In this document: piece after piece, positions 1-6,257 of the stretch | Position numbering within the stretch: position 1 is the first letter of the stretch | Layout: the number at the start of each line of letters is the position of its first letter | Origin: UBA2922 sp035352555 | GTDB lineage: Bacteria; Bacillota; Clostridia; Oscillospirales; Oscillospiraceae | DNA: 13,875 nt | NCBI GenBank assembly: GCA_035352555.1 | Contig: DAOPXW010000050.1 | Location: 1-13,875 of the forward strand | Reading direction: 5' to 3' | Program-made: the position numbers and the translations under genes | The notes under the pieces: model-generated | What the model saw: the letters and a program-made list of their open reading frames with translations, nothing else | The model's database searches: none | Told to the model about the DNA's origin: nothing

Positions 1-161
1 GCTCATTCATTACGAAAAAATATTTATTATCTCCGCCAGATAAAACAAGTTAACAATAGATACCGGGTATCGAGTACATTTGATATCAGGCATCTATTTC
101 TTTTTCTAAAATGATCTTCGTCCTATCCGTCAAATCCACTGCGCCTTTAGTGCATAATTTT

Positions 162-410
162 CTATTTTTTCCTTTCGTTTTTGCGTTTTCTGTGCCGGGA
201 GATCTTCACATTCATCACATTACGACAGGAAGCGGAGCAGTAGACGGAGCGCGGATCGGCGGCGATGAACGGTTTGCCGCATCGTTTGCAGAGTCGGATG
301 CGCAGGTTTTCATCCGTGAGCATTTCTGCAAAACCGACGTCGATAGTGCCCTTAAGGGAGTCGAAAGCCCAAACCCGTTTTGCGGCTCCGCCCTCATAGC
401 GGTAGACCAT
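162..410 (-). pseudogene. Truncated zinc-finger protein (DUF6076-like C-terminal fragment)
   Basis: The fragment carries a treble-clef-like zinc-binding motif, CKRCGKPFI followed by YCSASCR, that is CxxC-x(12)-CxxxC, then a basic tail rich in Lys and Arg. This resembles the C-terminal zinc-binding end of DUF6076-type proteins often found on clostridial mobile elements; the family name is from memory and tentative. The reading frame stays open on the minus strand past the ATG at 410, up to a stop at 441-443, with no ribosome binding site near 410. I therefore read it as the 3' end of a longer gene whose 5' part is missing, not as a genuine 82-residue gene. It lies head-to-head with a recombinase that is also missing its 5' end, so a deletion junction probably falls near 425-445. 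Base composition is lower in GC than the chromosomal genes to the right. The function is unknown. Confidence 0.5.
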
Positions 411-426
411 CTTCGCATTACCGGGT

Positions 427-1583
427 GTGAAGTCATATGGTTATATCTGCGACCCGAAGGACAAGAAAAAATGGATTGTTGATGAAGCTGCCGCCGAAGT
501 GGTCAGGCGCATTTTCGATTTGTGCCTTGCCAGTAAGGGACCAATGCAGATAGCCAAGATTCTACAGACGGACAAAATACCAACAACCAAAGCCTACTAT
601 GCAATGCGTGACGGAAAGCCTCTGCCGGAGGAGCCCTACAAGTGGAACGACAATTCCGTTGTGGGCATCTTGGAGCGTATGGACTACGCAGGGCACACGG
701 TCAGCTTCAAGACCTACTCCAAGTCCTACAAATTCAAGAAACGCATACCGACGCCGGAAGATGAGCTTGTCATATTCCGTGATACCAGGAGGCCATCGTT
801 TCAGAGGAACAGTGGCAACGGGTGCAGGAGCTCAGGAAAAACAAGCGACGCCCTACAAAAGCCGAAAGGCAGGGTTTGTTCGCAGGATTGCTGTACTGTG
901 CCGATTGCGGGAGTAAGCTCCATTTTGCCACCTGCAAGAACTTCGACGGCAGGCAAGACCATTACCGCTGCGCTAAGTACAAGAGCAATAGGGGCAAATG
1001 CTCCGCTCACTACATCCGGGAAGACGTTCTGAGAACGATGGTTCTCAGCCGCATTCACGCGGTTACGACGCTTCTTTTTGACGATGTATGCGCCTTTCGG
1101 GAATTGCTAAGGAAGCAGCGATTTGAGGAAGCGGAAAAGTCTATGAAGCAGAAAAAGCTGACGTTGGCTCAGTCGCAAAAGCGGATAGCGGACTTGGACA
1201 AAATTTTTAAGCGCATTTATGAGGATGATATCGCCGGCAGCATCAGCCACGACAGATTTTTGAAGCTGTCCGCTGAGTATGAGGCCGAGCAGACTGACTT
1301 ACAGACAAAGGTTGCCAGACTTCAAGCGGAAATTGAAAACCACGAGCAGGACAAGATCAACTTTGAGCAGTTTTCCGCTCTCGTCAGAAAATATGTCGGC
1401 ATCACGGAGCTGACCCCGACCATTGTGAACGATTTTATCAAGAAGATCATCGTTCACGCCCCAAAGAAAGTCAACGGTCAGCGTACTCAGCGGGTGCAGA
1501 TATTTTTCAACTTTATCGGCGAGGTAGATTTACCGGAGAACACAGCCTCGGAACCCACCGACAAAAACAGCAAAACGGCATAG
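427..1583 (+). pseudogene. Large serine recombinase remnant, N-truncated and frameshifted
   Basis: This is the C-terminal two thirds of a large serine site-specific recombinase (TndX/TnpX-like) of the kind that moves conjugative or mobilizable elements in Clostridia. Visible parts are: the start of the recombinase domain (YGYICDPKDKKKWIVDE); a zinc ribbon around 880-1010 (CADC, then paired Cys in CAKYKSNRGKC); a coiled-coil stretch rich in Lys, Glu and Gln at about 1110-1360; and a DUF4368-like end (VGITELTPTIVNDFIKKI). The N-terminal resolvase domain with the catalytic serine is absent. The frame shifts at 785-786: adding one C to the CC there restores the continuation DTQEAIVSEEQWQRVQELR, so a 1-nt deletion is the simplest reading. 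The gene should be inactive. The GTG at 427 is only the first in-frame start and has no ribosome binding site. Family assignment is firm; the exact subfamily is inference. Confidence 0.85.
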
Positions 1584-1694
1584 CCAATTACGACTATACC
1601 GTCCTGCTGTAAGGATACATCCCTATGACCTGTAACCATTTTCGTTCGCGGATTTTTTGCGCTTTTTATCCTGGCGCGCCGACGAGTGCGCGAT
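1584..1694. other. Boundary between mobile-element remnant and chromosome
   Basis: This non-coding stretch lies between the recombinase remnant and the stop codon of the minus-strand ATPase gene. Large serine recombinases usually sit next to one end of their element, so the element end and attachment-site half are expected here; that is inference. The sequence holds T-rich runs (ATTTTTTGCGC and CTTTTTATCC, about 1652-1671) and an 8-bp palindrome GGCGCGCC at 1673-1680. I see no tRNA, and no convincing terminator for the ATPase gene. Confidence 0.4.
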
Positions 1695-2402
1695 CTAAAA
1701 ACCCTCTCTGGTATAAGCTTCCCAACTTCTGTGGATATAAGTTTTGAGCGCCAGCGGCGTTCCGACGTACCTCATATCCCGGCCGTCGGCCAGAAACTCG
1801 GCCAGAAATTCCGGCCGGGCGGTGGTCAAGCGCACCGGCAGGCCCGCGAGATCGGAGGTCTCCCGCAGCACATCGTAGCCCCGGCGCAGATCGTCCGCCG
1901 AAGCCAGGGTCAGCAGATTGGCGTTGTTGACGAAGCCCGTCACGGACAGGCGGGCGAAGCCCTCCATCTCCTCCCTGAGCTTCAGCACCCGCTCCGGACT
2001 CTCGGACATGGGACGAAAGACGTTGACGATGTCATAGACCTCCAGGCTCCCCTCCGGCAGGGCGGCAAAATCCTGATGATACCGGCCCAGGGACATGGCG
2101 CCCGCGGCATCGCCGCCCACATCGAACACCACCAGATCCCAGTCTCCCGCGAAGGCGGAGGCTACCGCGGCGGACATATTCACCGGCGTGACGCCCCGGC
2201 CCGCATAGGTGGGTGACACCACGTCGATCTTTTTTTCCTCCAGCAGGGCCACCCGGTCGGACATCCGAAAATAGTCGTTGACCTTGTCCAGATCCACCAC
2301 TTTGGTCCTTTTCCCCGCCGAAGCGGCGTTGACCGCCAGATTCAGGGCGATCTCGGTCTTGCCGCTGCCGTAATTCCCGATCAGGATGATATAGCTGCCC
2401 AT
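1695..2402 (-). CDS. P-loop ATPase of the MinD/ParA-CobQ type
   Basis: This 235-residue protein starts with a beta strand and a Walker A loop, GNYGSGKT (residues 9-16), followed by VVDLDKVNDYFR, where MinD/ParA-type NTPases carry the switch I aspartate. A Walker B-like strand, DLVVFDVGGD, puts Asp94 at its end. There is no signal peptide or membrane segment, so it is probably cytosolic. The start is fixed by an ATG at 2400-2402 with CGGAGG 6 nt upstream and a good promoter beyond. From memory, close relatives in Clostridia sit near 2-oxoacid:ferredoxin oxidoreductase genes, but none is present here, so the substrate or partner cannot be named. The NTPase fold is well supported; the biological role is unknown. 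Confidence 0.75.
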   Translation of the reverse strand: MGSYIILIGNYGSGKTEIALNLAVNAASAGKRTKVVDLDKVNDYFRMSDRVALLEEKKIDVVSPTYAGRGVTPVNMSAAVASAFAGDWDLVVFDVGGDAAGAMSLGRYHQDFAALPEGSLEVYDIVNVFRPMSESPERVLKLREEMEGFARLSVTGFVNNANLLTLASADDLRRGYDVLRETSDLAGLPVRLTTARPEFLAEFLADGRDMRYVGTPLALKTYIHRSWEAYTREGF

Positions 2403-2432
2403 AGCGCGCCTCCGTTGAATTGATTTGGCTTT

Positions 2433-2461
2433 ATTATAACGCGCGGGGCACCTTTACGCAA
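2433..2461 (-). promoter_or_regulatory. Promoter of the ATPase gene
   Basis: Read on the minus strand, the site is TTGCGT (2456-2461), a 17-nt spacer and a perfect TATAAT (2433-2438). Transcription would start about 25 nt upstream of the ATG. Its -35 box overlaps the -35 box of the divergent promoter at 2453-2481. Confidence 0.6.
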
Positions 2462-2481
2462 AACAGAAAATATGCTATGAT
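2453..2481 (+). promoter_or_regulatory. Promoter of the DUF2974 hydrolase gene
   Basis: TTTACG (2453-2458), a 17-nt spacer and TATGAT (2476-2481) match the vegetative sigma-factor consensus at 4 and 5 of 6 positions. The site lies about 50 nt upstream of the ATG at 2529 and shares three bases of its -35 box with the opposing promoter. Confidence 0.55.
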
Positions 2482-2528
2482 ATCTGCAGGCGTTAGGCAA
2501 TCAGTTGAATATCGGAAGGAGCGGACCT

Positions 2529-3683
2529 ATGGCCACGATTCTGGACTACCTGGACTGGCGCGGCGACCTGACCTTTGCCCAGTCGCCGTTCAATGAGGTG
2601 GATAATTATATACTCTGCAAGCTGGGCTGCCCCGACTTTACCGGCATCATCCCCGCCGACGGCACGCTCTCCATCGGCGAAGCCGTCTCCCGTTTCGACG
2701 CCTCCCTGGCCGACGCCGGGGACGGCGAATTTCTCGGCCCCCTGGCCTCTCCCGTGATGATGAACGTCATCCGCCGCCTGCCCCGCACGGCGCGCTTCGG
2801 CAGCCTCACCGTGGCGGATTTCATCAGCAAGATCGACCCCGTGGCGGAGGAGCAGTTTTCCGCGCTGACTATTCTTCTGCCGGACGGCACGCGTTTTGTT
2901 ACCTACCGCGGCACCGGCGACACCATTATCTCCTGGAAGGAGGATTTTCTCCTCAGCGTGGAGGATGTGGTACCCGCCCAGAAGGATGCCGCCGCCTATC
3001 TGCTGAGGGAGGCCTCCTACGGAGACGGCCCCCTGATGCTGGGCGGTCATTCCAAGGGCGGCAATCTGGCGGTCTATGCCGCGCTGAAAGCGCCGGAGGC
3101 CATCCAGGCGCGCATCACCGGCGTCTACAACAACGACGGCCCCGGCTTCCGCAGGGACCCCCGGGGCACCCCGGAATATGCCCGCATCAAGCCCGTACTG
3201 CACACCCTCGTATCCCAGCACACCGTCATCGGCAAGCTGCTGTACCACGAGGAGGACTGCACCATTGTCAAGTGCTGGCCCACCGGCATCGCCGCCCACG
3301 ACGGCTTCAACTGGGAGGTGCTGGGCACGCAGTTCGTCCGCAGCCCGGATTATTCCTTTGACAGCAAGGCCTTCGAGGTGGCCCTCAGCGAGACGCTGGA
3401 GAGCATGAACGACGTGGAACGCCGGGATTTTGTGGAGGATTTTTTCTCCATCATGACCTCCACCGGCGCCACCACTCTCTCCGACTTCAACGAGCACCGC
3501 TTCCGTCAGGCGCTGGAGCTGGGCGGCGAGATGCGCCGCAGCGACACGGTGCGCAAATTCCTGCAGACCACGCTGAATATCATCCTGCAGGAGACCATCG
3601 CAGGCGCGAAGGCCGCCATCCCTCACCCCCGGCTCCCCTTCCTCAGCGAGCTGCGGGAGGAACGCGGGGGCAAAGACGAATAA
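2529..3683 (+). CDS. Mbeg1-like (DUF2974) alpha/beta-hydrolase
   Basis: This 384-residue protein matches the DUF2974/Mbeg1-like group of lipase-type alpha/beta-hydrolases common in Clostridia. The nucleophile elbow GGHSKGG contains the probable catalytic Ser175 and is followed by the helix NLAVYAA. Upstream is the family-typical start TILDYLDWRGDL and the strand TRFVTYRGTGDT; YNNDGPGF follows the elbow. I chose the ATG at 2529 because GGAAGGAG (2514-2521) lies 7 nt before it; an upstream in-frame ATG at 2505 has no such site. There is no signal peptide or obvious membrane helix, so it is probably cytosolic. The substrate is not known for the family; esterase or lipase activity is inferred from the fold. 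It is transcribed alone, divergently from the ATPase gene. Confidence 0.85.
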   Translation: MATILDYLDWRGDLTFAQSPFNEVDNYILCKLGCPDFTGIIPADGTLSIGEAVSRFDASLADAGDGEFLGPLASPVMMNVIRRLPRTARFGSLTVADFISKIDPVAEEQFSALTILLPDGTRFVTYRGTGDTIISWKEDFLLSVEDVVPAQKDAAAYLLREASYGDGPLMLGGHSKGGNLAVYAALKAPEAIQARITGVYNNDGPGFRRDPRGTPEYARIKPVLHTLVSQHTVIGKLLYHEEDCTIVKCWPTGIAAHDGFNWEVLGTQFVRSPDYSFDSKAFEVALSETLESMNDVERRDFVEDFFSIMTSTGATTLSDFNEHRFRQALELGGEMRRSDTVRKFLQTTLNIILQETIAGAKAAIPHPRLPFLSELREERGGKDE

Positions 3684-3708
3684 GCGGCCGAAAATGCCGT
3701 ATTTTTTT
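3684..3708 (+). terminator. Possible intrinsic terminator after the hydrolase gene
   Basis: Directly after the stop codon, GCGGC (3684-3688) can pair with GCCGT (3696-3700, including one G-U pair) around a 7-nt loop. It is followed by A and seven T (3702-3708). The stem is short, so this is a modest candidate. Confidence 0.4.
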
Positions 3709-3790
3709 CAAAATCAACTCTTTGCAAAAAATGTCACTCCGCTCCCCGAACCCTCGCTGCGCAAGGCTTCGGCGGCTATTTATCAGAATT

Positions 3791-3812
3791 GAGGCGGGGC
3801 CTTGCCCCCCTC
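3791..3812. repeat. GC-rich hairpin in intergenic region
   Basis: GAGG-C-GGGGC (3791-3800) pairs with GCCCC-CCTC (3804-3812) around a CTT loop, with one bulged C. No T-run follows immediately on either strand. It lies in the region between two gene ends (hydrolase on plus, rplT on minus) and may help block read-through. Its function is not shown by the sequence. Confidence 0.4.
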
Positions 3813-3870
3813 ACACTCCCCCCGCGAATCACTCGATTTTTTCTTTTGGGGGAGTTCTTTGGCAAGCTGA

Positions 3871-3904
3871 TGCGCCCCCACCGTTCAAACACGGTGGGGG
3901 CGCA
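3871..3904 (-). terminator. Perfect 14-bp hairpin downstream of rplT
   Basis: TGCGCCCCCACCGT (3871-3884) and ACGGTGGGGGCGCA (3891-3904) form a perfect 14-bp stem with a 6-nt loop, starting 25 nt past the rplT stop codon. The position suggests transcription termination or mRNA 3'-end protection for the infC-rpmI-rplT operon. No U-tract follows on either strand, so a classical intrinsic terminator is uncertain. Confidence 0.5.
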
Positions 3905-3929
3905 CATTATGTCTTGAAAAATCTGACGA

Positions 3930-4286
3930 TCAGGCGTTGGTTTCCTTGGCCTTGACGCACAGGGCGGTGAAGGCTTCGGGATCATGGATGGCCATCTCGG
4001 AGAGCATCTTGCGGTTCATCTCGATGCCGGCGGTCTTCAGGCCGTGCATAAAGGTGGAGTAGTTCATGCCGTTCATCTTGCAGCCGGCGGAAATACGGGT
4101 AATCCACAGCTGACGGAAATCGCGCTTCTTCTGCTTGCGGCCCACATAGGAATAGCGGCCGGTCTTCATCATCTGCTGGTTGGCCATTTTGTAGTGGCGG
4201 GATTTGTTGCCCCAATAGCCCTTGGCCAGGCCGACGATCTTGCTTCTATGCTTGCGCGTCATCATTGCGCCTTTAACTCTTGCCAT
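3930..4286 (-). CDS. rplT: 50S ribosomal protein L20
   Basis: This 118-residue protein is the normal size for bL20, which binds 23S rRNA early in large-subunit assembly. It shows the hallmark N-terminus MARVKGAMMTRKHRSKI, the basic helix SRHYKMANQQMMK, and the conserved block RDFRQLWITRISAG followed by the globular part. The ATG at 4284-4286 has AGGAGG 8 nt upstream. It is the last gene of infC-rpmI-rplT, 32 nt after rpmI. In Bacillus subtilis L20 represses this operon by promoting termination in the infC leader; a matching terminator exists here upstream of infC, so the same feedback is likely. Confidence 0.98.
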   Translation of the reverse strand: MARVKGAMMTRKHRSKIVGLAKGYWGNKSRHYKMANQQMMKTGRYSYVGRKQKKRDFRQLWITRISAGCKMNGMNYSTFMHGLKTAGIEMNRKMLSEMAIHDPEAFTALCVKAKETNA

Positions 4287-4318
4287 TGTTATATCCTCCT
4301 ATTTCGTAAAGACAGCCC

Positions 4319-4516
4319 TTATTTATAAGGGATCATTTTTTTGATCGCGGCGACGTTGGTCCCGTCGGCATAAGTCGCGGAACGGAGACGGCGGCAGCGC
4401 TTGGTGTCCTTCTTGGTGAGGATGTGGCTCTTAAAAGCGTGAGCGCGCTTCACCTTACCGCTTTTGGTGAGGTTGAATCTCTTCTTTGCACCACTGTGGG
4501 ATTTCAATTTGGGCAT
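4319..4516 (-). CDS. rpmI: 50S ribosomal protein L35
   Basis: This 65-residue, strongly basic protein has the bL35 signature MPKLKSHSGAKKRF and KRAHAFKSHILTKK, and ends AAIKKMIPYK, all standard for the family. I chose the ATG at 4514-4516 because AAAGGAG (4526-4532) precedes it by 9 nt and the protein then begins exactly like other L35 proteins; an upstream in-frame ATG at 4546 would add ten untypical residues. It lies between infC (63 nt upstream) and rplT (32 nt downstream), so the three genes are presumably co-transcribed from the infC promoter. Confidence 0.97.
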   Translation of the reverse strand: MPKLKSHSGAKKRFNLTKSGKVKRAHAFKSHILTKKDTKRCRRLRSATYADGTNVAAIKKMIPYK

Positions 4517-4579
4517 GGTGGTCTTCTCCTTTACGTTAGCTATCATAATGCGGACGTTATCCGCAAAGACATACGATAT

Positions 4580-5203
4580 TTATTCGGCCTCAGGGGCGTC
4601 GGCGGGGTCTTCTTCCGTGCTGGACGCGCCGTCGGTCCTGGCGGCCTCCTCGGCCAGCTTCTTATCCTTGGCGGTCTTCTTGATGGCGGTCTGGGACTTG
4701 GGAGACAGGAACATGGACATATTGCGGCCTTCCAGTTTGGGTTCCTTGTCCAGAATGCCGACCTCGCCGCATTTTTCGGCAAACTCGTGCAGCAGCACCC
4801 TGCCGATTTCGGTATGGGCCATCTGTCTGCCCCGGAAACGCACGGTAACCTTCAGGCGGTCGCCGTCTGACAAAAACTTCTGCGCGTTCTTGAGTTTGGT
4901 GTTAATGTCATTCTCTCCAATGCCGGGAGACATCCGGATTTCCTTGACTTCCATCACGCGCTGATTCTTTTTTGCTTCCTTCTCCCGCTTGGCCTGCTCG
5001 AAGCGGAACTTCCCGTAGTTCATGATCTTGCAGACGGGCGGTTTCGCGGCAGGCGAAATCATGACGAGGTCGAGCTCTTTCTCCTCCGCCATGCGCTGCG
5101 CGTCCACCGTAGGCATAACGCCGAGCTGTTCGCCGTCGTCGCCGATGAGCCGTATTTCCTTATCGGTGATTTCTTCATTAATCGCGTACTCTGTGCTTGC
5201 TAT
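4580..5203 (-). CDS. infC: Translation initiation factor IF-3, AUA start
   Basis: IF-3 binds the 30S subunit, prevents premature subunit joining and rejects non-canonical start codons. The N-domain starts at YAINEEITDKEIRLIG, with PPVCKIMNYGKFRFEQ and the linker KREKEAKKNQ. The C-domain contains VKEIRMSPGIGENDINTK and ends near GRNMSMFLSP. After that comes an acidic, Ala-rich tail of about 35 residues that many IF-3 proteins lack, giving 207 residues in total. No ATG, GTG or TTG lies suitably in frame. The codon 9 nt after GGAGG (5213-5217) is ATA at 5201-5203, giving ASTEYAINEE. infC is known for rare AUU/AUC/AUA starts that IF-3 itself discriminates against, so translational autoregulation is likely. 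The start is inferred, but the family is certain. Confidence 0.95.
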   Translation of the reverse strand: MASTEYAINEEITDKEIRLIGDDGEQLGVMPTVDAQRMAEEKELDLVMISPAAKPPVCKIMNYGKFRFEQAKREKEAKKNQRVMEVKEIRMSPGIGENDINTKLKNAQKFLSDGDRLKVTVRFRGRQMAHTEIGRVLLHEFAEKCGEVGILDKEPKLEGRNMSMFLSPKSQTAIKKTAKDKKLAEEAARTDGASSTEEDPADAPEAE

Positions 5204-5353
5204 ACTCCAACACCTCCAAAAAATAAACACGCGGATGCATGGCACCCGCGTGTTGAAAACAGACTTTCCAAAATGGGAAGCGTTTTTGTAAACCTCAGCT
5301 GACTCAATGGCCGCCGGGTGAGGACGGGGATGCCGTACCTACTTCTTTATAGC
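5204..5353 (-). ncRNA. infC leader RNA, probable L20-responsive attenuator
   Basis: About 150 nt separate the estimated transcription start from the infC start codon. The leader contains an internal pairing, CCTCA (5293-5297 on the given strand) with TGAGG (5319-5323), and finishes in a strong terminator hairpin just before the infC ribosome binding site. This is the arrangement of the Firmicutes L20 leader, where ribosomal protein L20 binding favours termination. I recognise the layout and position, but I could not align the sequence to the known leader model, so the L20-binding fold is inference. Confidence 0.6.
5218..5254 (-). terminator. Leader terminator (attenuator) before infC
   Basis: On the minus strand, AACACGCGG and CCGCGTGTT (complementary arms at 5246-5254 and 5226-5234) form a perfect 9-bp stem with an 11-nt loop, followed by TATTTTTT. 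The T-run ends just before the GGAGG of infC, so termination here would switch off the whole operon. Confidence 0.8.
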
Positions 5354-5359
5354 TAATAT

Positions 5360-5388
5360 ACTATATCAGTCCATCCCCGGATTGTCAA
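5360..5388 (-). promoter_or_regulatory. Promoter of infC-rpmI-rplT
   Basis: On the minus strand there is a perfect TTGACA (5383-5388), a 17-nt spacer and TATAGT (5360-5365). The -35 box begins 3 nt after the deoC stop codon, so there is no terminator between deoC and this promoter. Confidence 0.85.
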
Positions 5389-5391
5389 GGA

Positions 5392-6138
5392 CTATTTTTG
5401 ATCGGCCGAGGGCTCCCCCTGCTCGTTCTCCACAATGGCGGCGGGTTCCTCCGCCTTGGGCTCCTCCGCCGCGGGAATCCGGGGCGCTTCGGCGGCCATG
5501 GCCAGCTTCACGATGCGGCTGGTGCCCAGACGCTCCGCGCCCAGCGCGATAAAATCCTCGGCGTCCTGGAGGCTGGCGATGCCGCCCGCGGCCTTGACCT
5601 TGACGGAGGCAGGGCAGTTGGCGCGCAGCAGGGCCACATCCTCACGGGTGGCGCCGCCGGTGGAAAAGCCGGTGGAGGTCTTGATATAGTCGGCGTTGCA
5701 GTCGGTGACGATATGGCACAGCGTGACCTTCTCCTCCTCGGTGAGCAGGCAGCACTCGATGATGACCTTCAGCACCCGGCCCGGGCAGGCGGCCCGCACG
5801 GCACGGATGTCGGCGGCCACGTCGCCCCAGCAGCCGTCCTTGACCATGGAGAGGTTGACCACCATGTCGATCTCGTCGGCCCCGTTTTTCACGGCGTCGA
5901 TGGTCTCATAGGCCTTGACGGCGCTGGTTTCATAGCCGTTGGGGAAACCGATGACGGTGCAGACCTTCATCCGCCCGCCCACATAGCGCTTGGCGCCCGC
6001 CACATGGCAGGGGGGAATGCACACGGAGGCGCAGCGGTATTTTATGGCCTGATCGCACAGCTCCCGGATCTCGGCGGCGGTGCAGTCGGTGCGCAGCAGG
6101 GTATGGTCGCATTTGGCCAGTATTTCTTCAAGTTTCAT
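5392..6138 (-). CDS. deoC: Deoxyribose-phosphate aldolase
   Basis: DeoC cleaves 2-deoxy-D-ribose 5-phosphate to glyceraldehyde 3-phosphate and acetaldehyde in deoxynucleoside catabolism. It is a class I aldolase TIM barrel. Visible signatures are CDHTLL near the start, CTVIGFPNGYE, ADEIDMVVN, LKVIIE, the Schiff-base strand DYIKTSTGFS (Lys153) and VKAAGGI (Lys182), which is the second conserved lysine. I chose the ATG at 6136-6138 because AAGGA lies 8 nt upstream; the ATG three codons earlier abuts the ribosome binding site with no spacing. The protein (248 residues) is longer than usual because of a Glu/Pro/Ala-rich C-terminal tail after the barrel. No other deo genes are present. It is probably expressed alone from its own promoter, possibly reading through into infC. 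Confidence 0.95.
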   Translation of the reverse strand: MKLEEILAKCDHTLLRTDCTAAEIRELCDQAIKYRCASVCIPPCHVAGAKRYVGGRMKVCTVIGFPNGYETSAVKAYETIDAVKNGADEIDMVVNLSMVKDGCWGDVAADIRAVRAACPGRVLKVIIECCLLTEEEKVTLCHIVTDCNADYIKTSTGFSTGGATREDVALLRANCPASVKVKAAGGIASLQDAEDFIALGAERLGTSRIVKLAMAAEAPRIPAAEEPKAEEPAAIVENEQGEPSADQK

Positions 6139-6170
6139 GTCGTTCATCCTTTCATAAAGGTTCTGTGGAG

Positions 6171-6199
6171 ATTATACGCCGCCGGGGGCGCATATTCAA
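6171..6199 (-). promoter_or_regulatory. Promoter of deoC
   Basis: On the minus strand, TTGAAT (6194-6199) and a perfect TATAAT (6171-6176) are separated by 17 nt and lie about 30 nt upstream of the chosen deoC start codon. No clear operator palindrome is visible. Confidence 0.7.
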
Positions 6200-6257
6200 G
6201 CCATGTGCGCGAATATGATTGTGCCAGGAGACTGTAAGAACGATAAGAGGTGCGAAC

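Noticed and set aside
111..482. Plus-strand open frame of 123 codons at the left end
   Set aside because: It lies opposite the zinc-finger fragment, whose CxxC and CxxxC motif is meaningful, and it runs into the recombinase frame without any ribosome binding site.
2493..3626. Minus-strand open frame of 377 codons opposite the DUF2974 hydrolase
   Set aside because: It has shadow composition and runs through the plus-strand promoter and start region of a well-supported gene.
5204..5245. infC start at the upstream ATG (5243-5245)
   Set aside because: The ATG lies in the loop of the leader terminator, has no ribosome binding site, and would translate the T-run and the true ribosome binding site.
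6139..6147. deoC start at the first ATG (6145-6147)
   Set aside because: The AAAGG sequence is immediately adjacent to it, leaving no spacing; the ATG at 6136-6138 has proper spacing.
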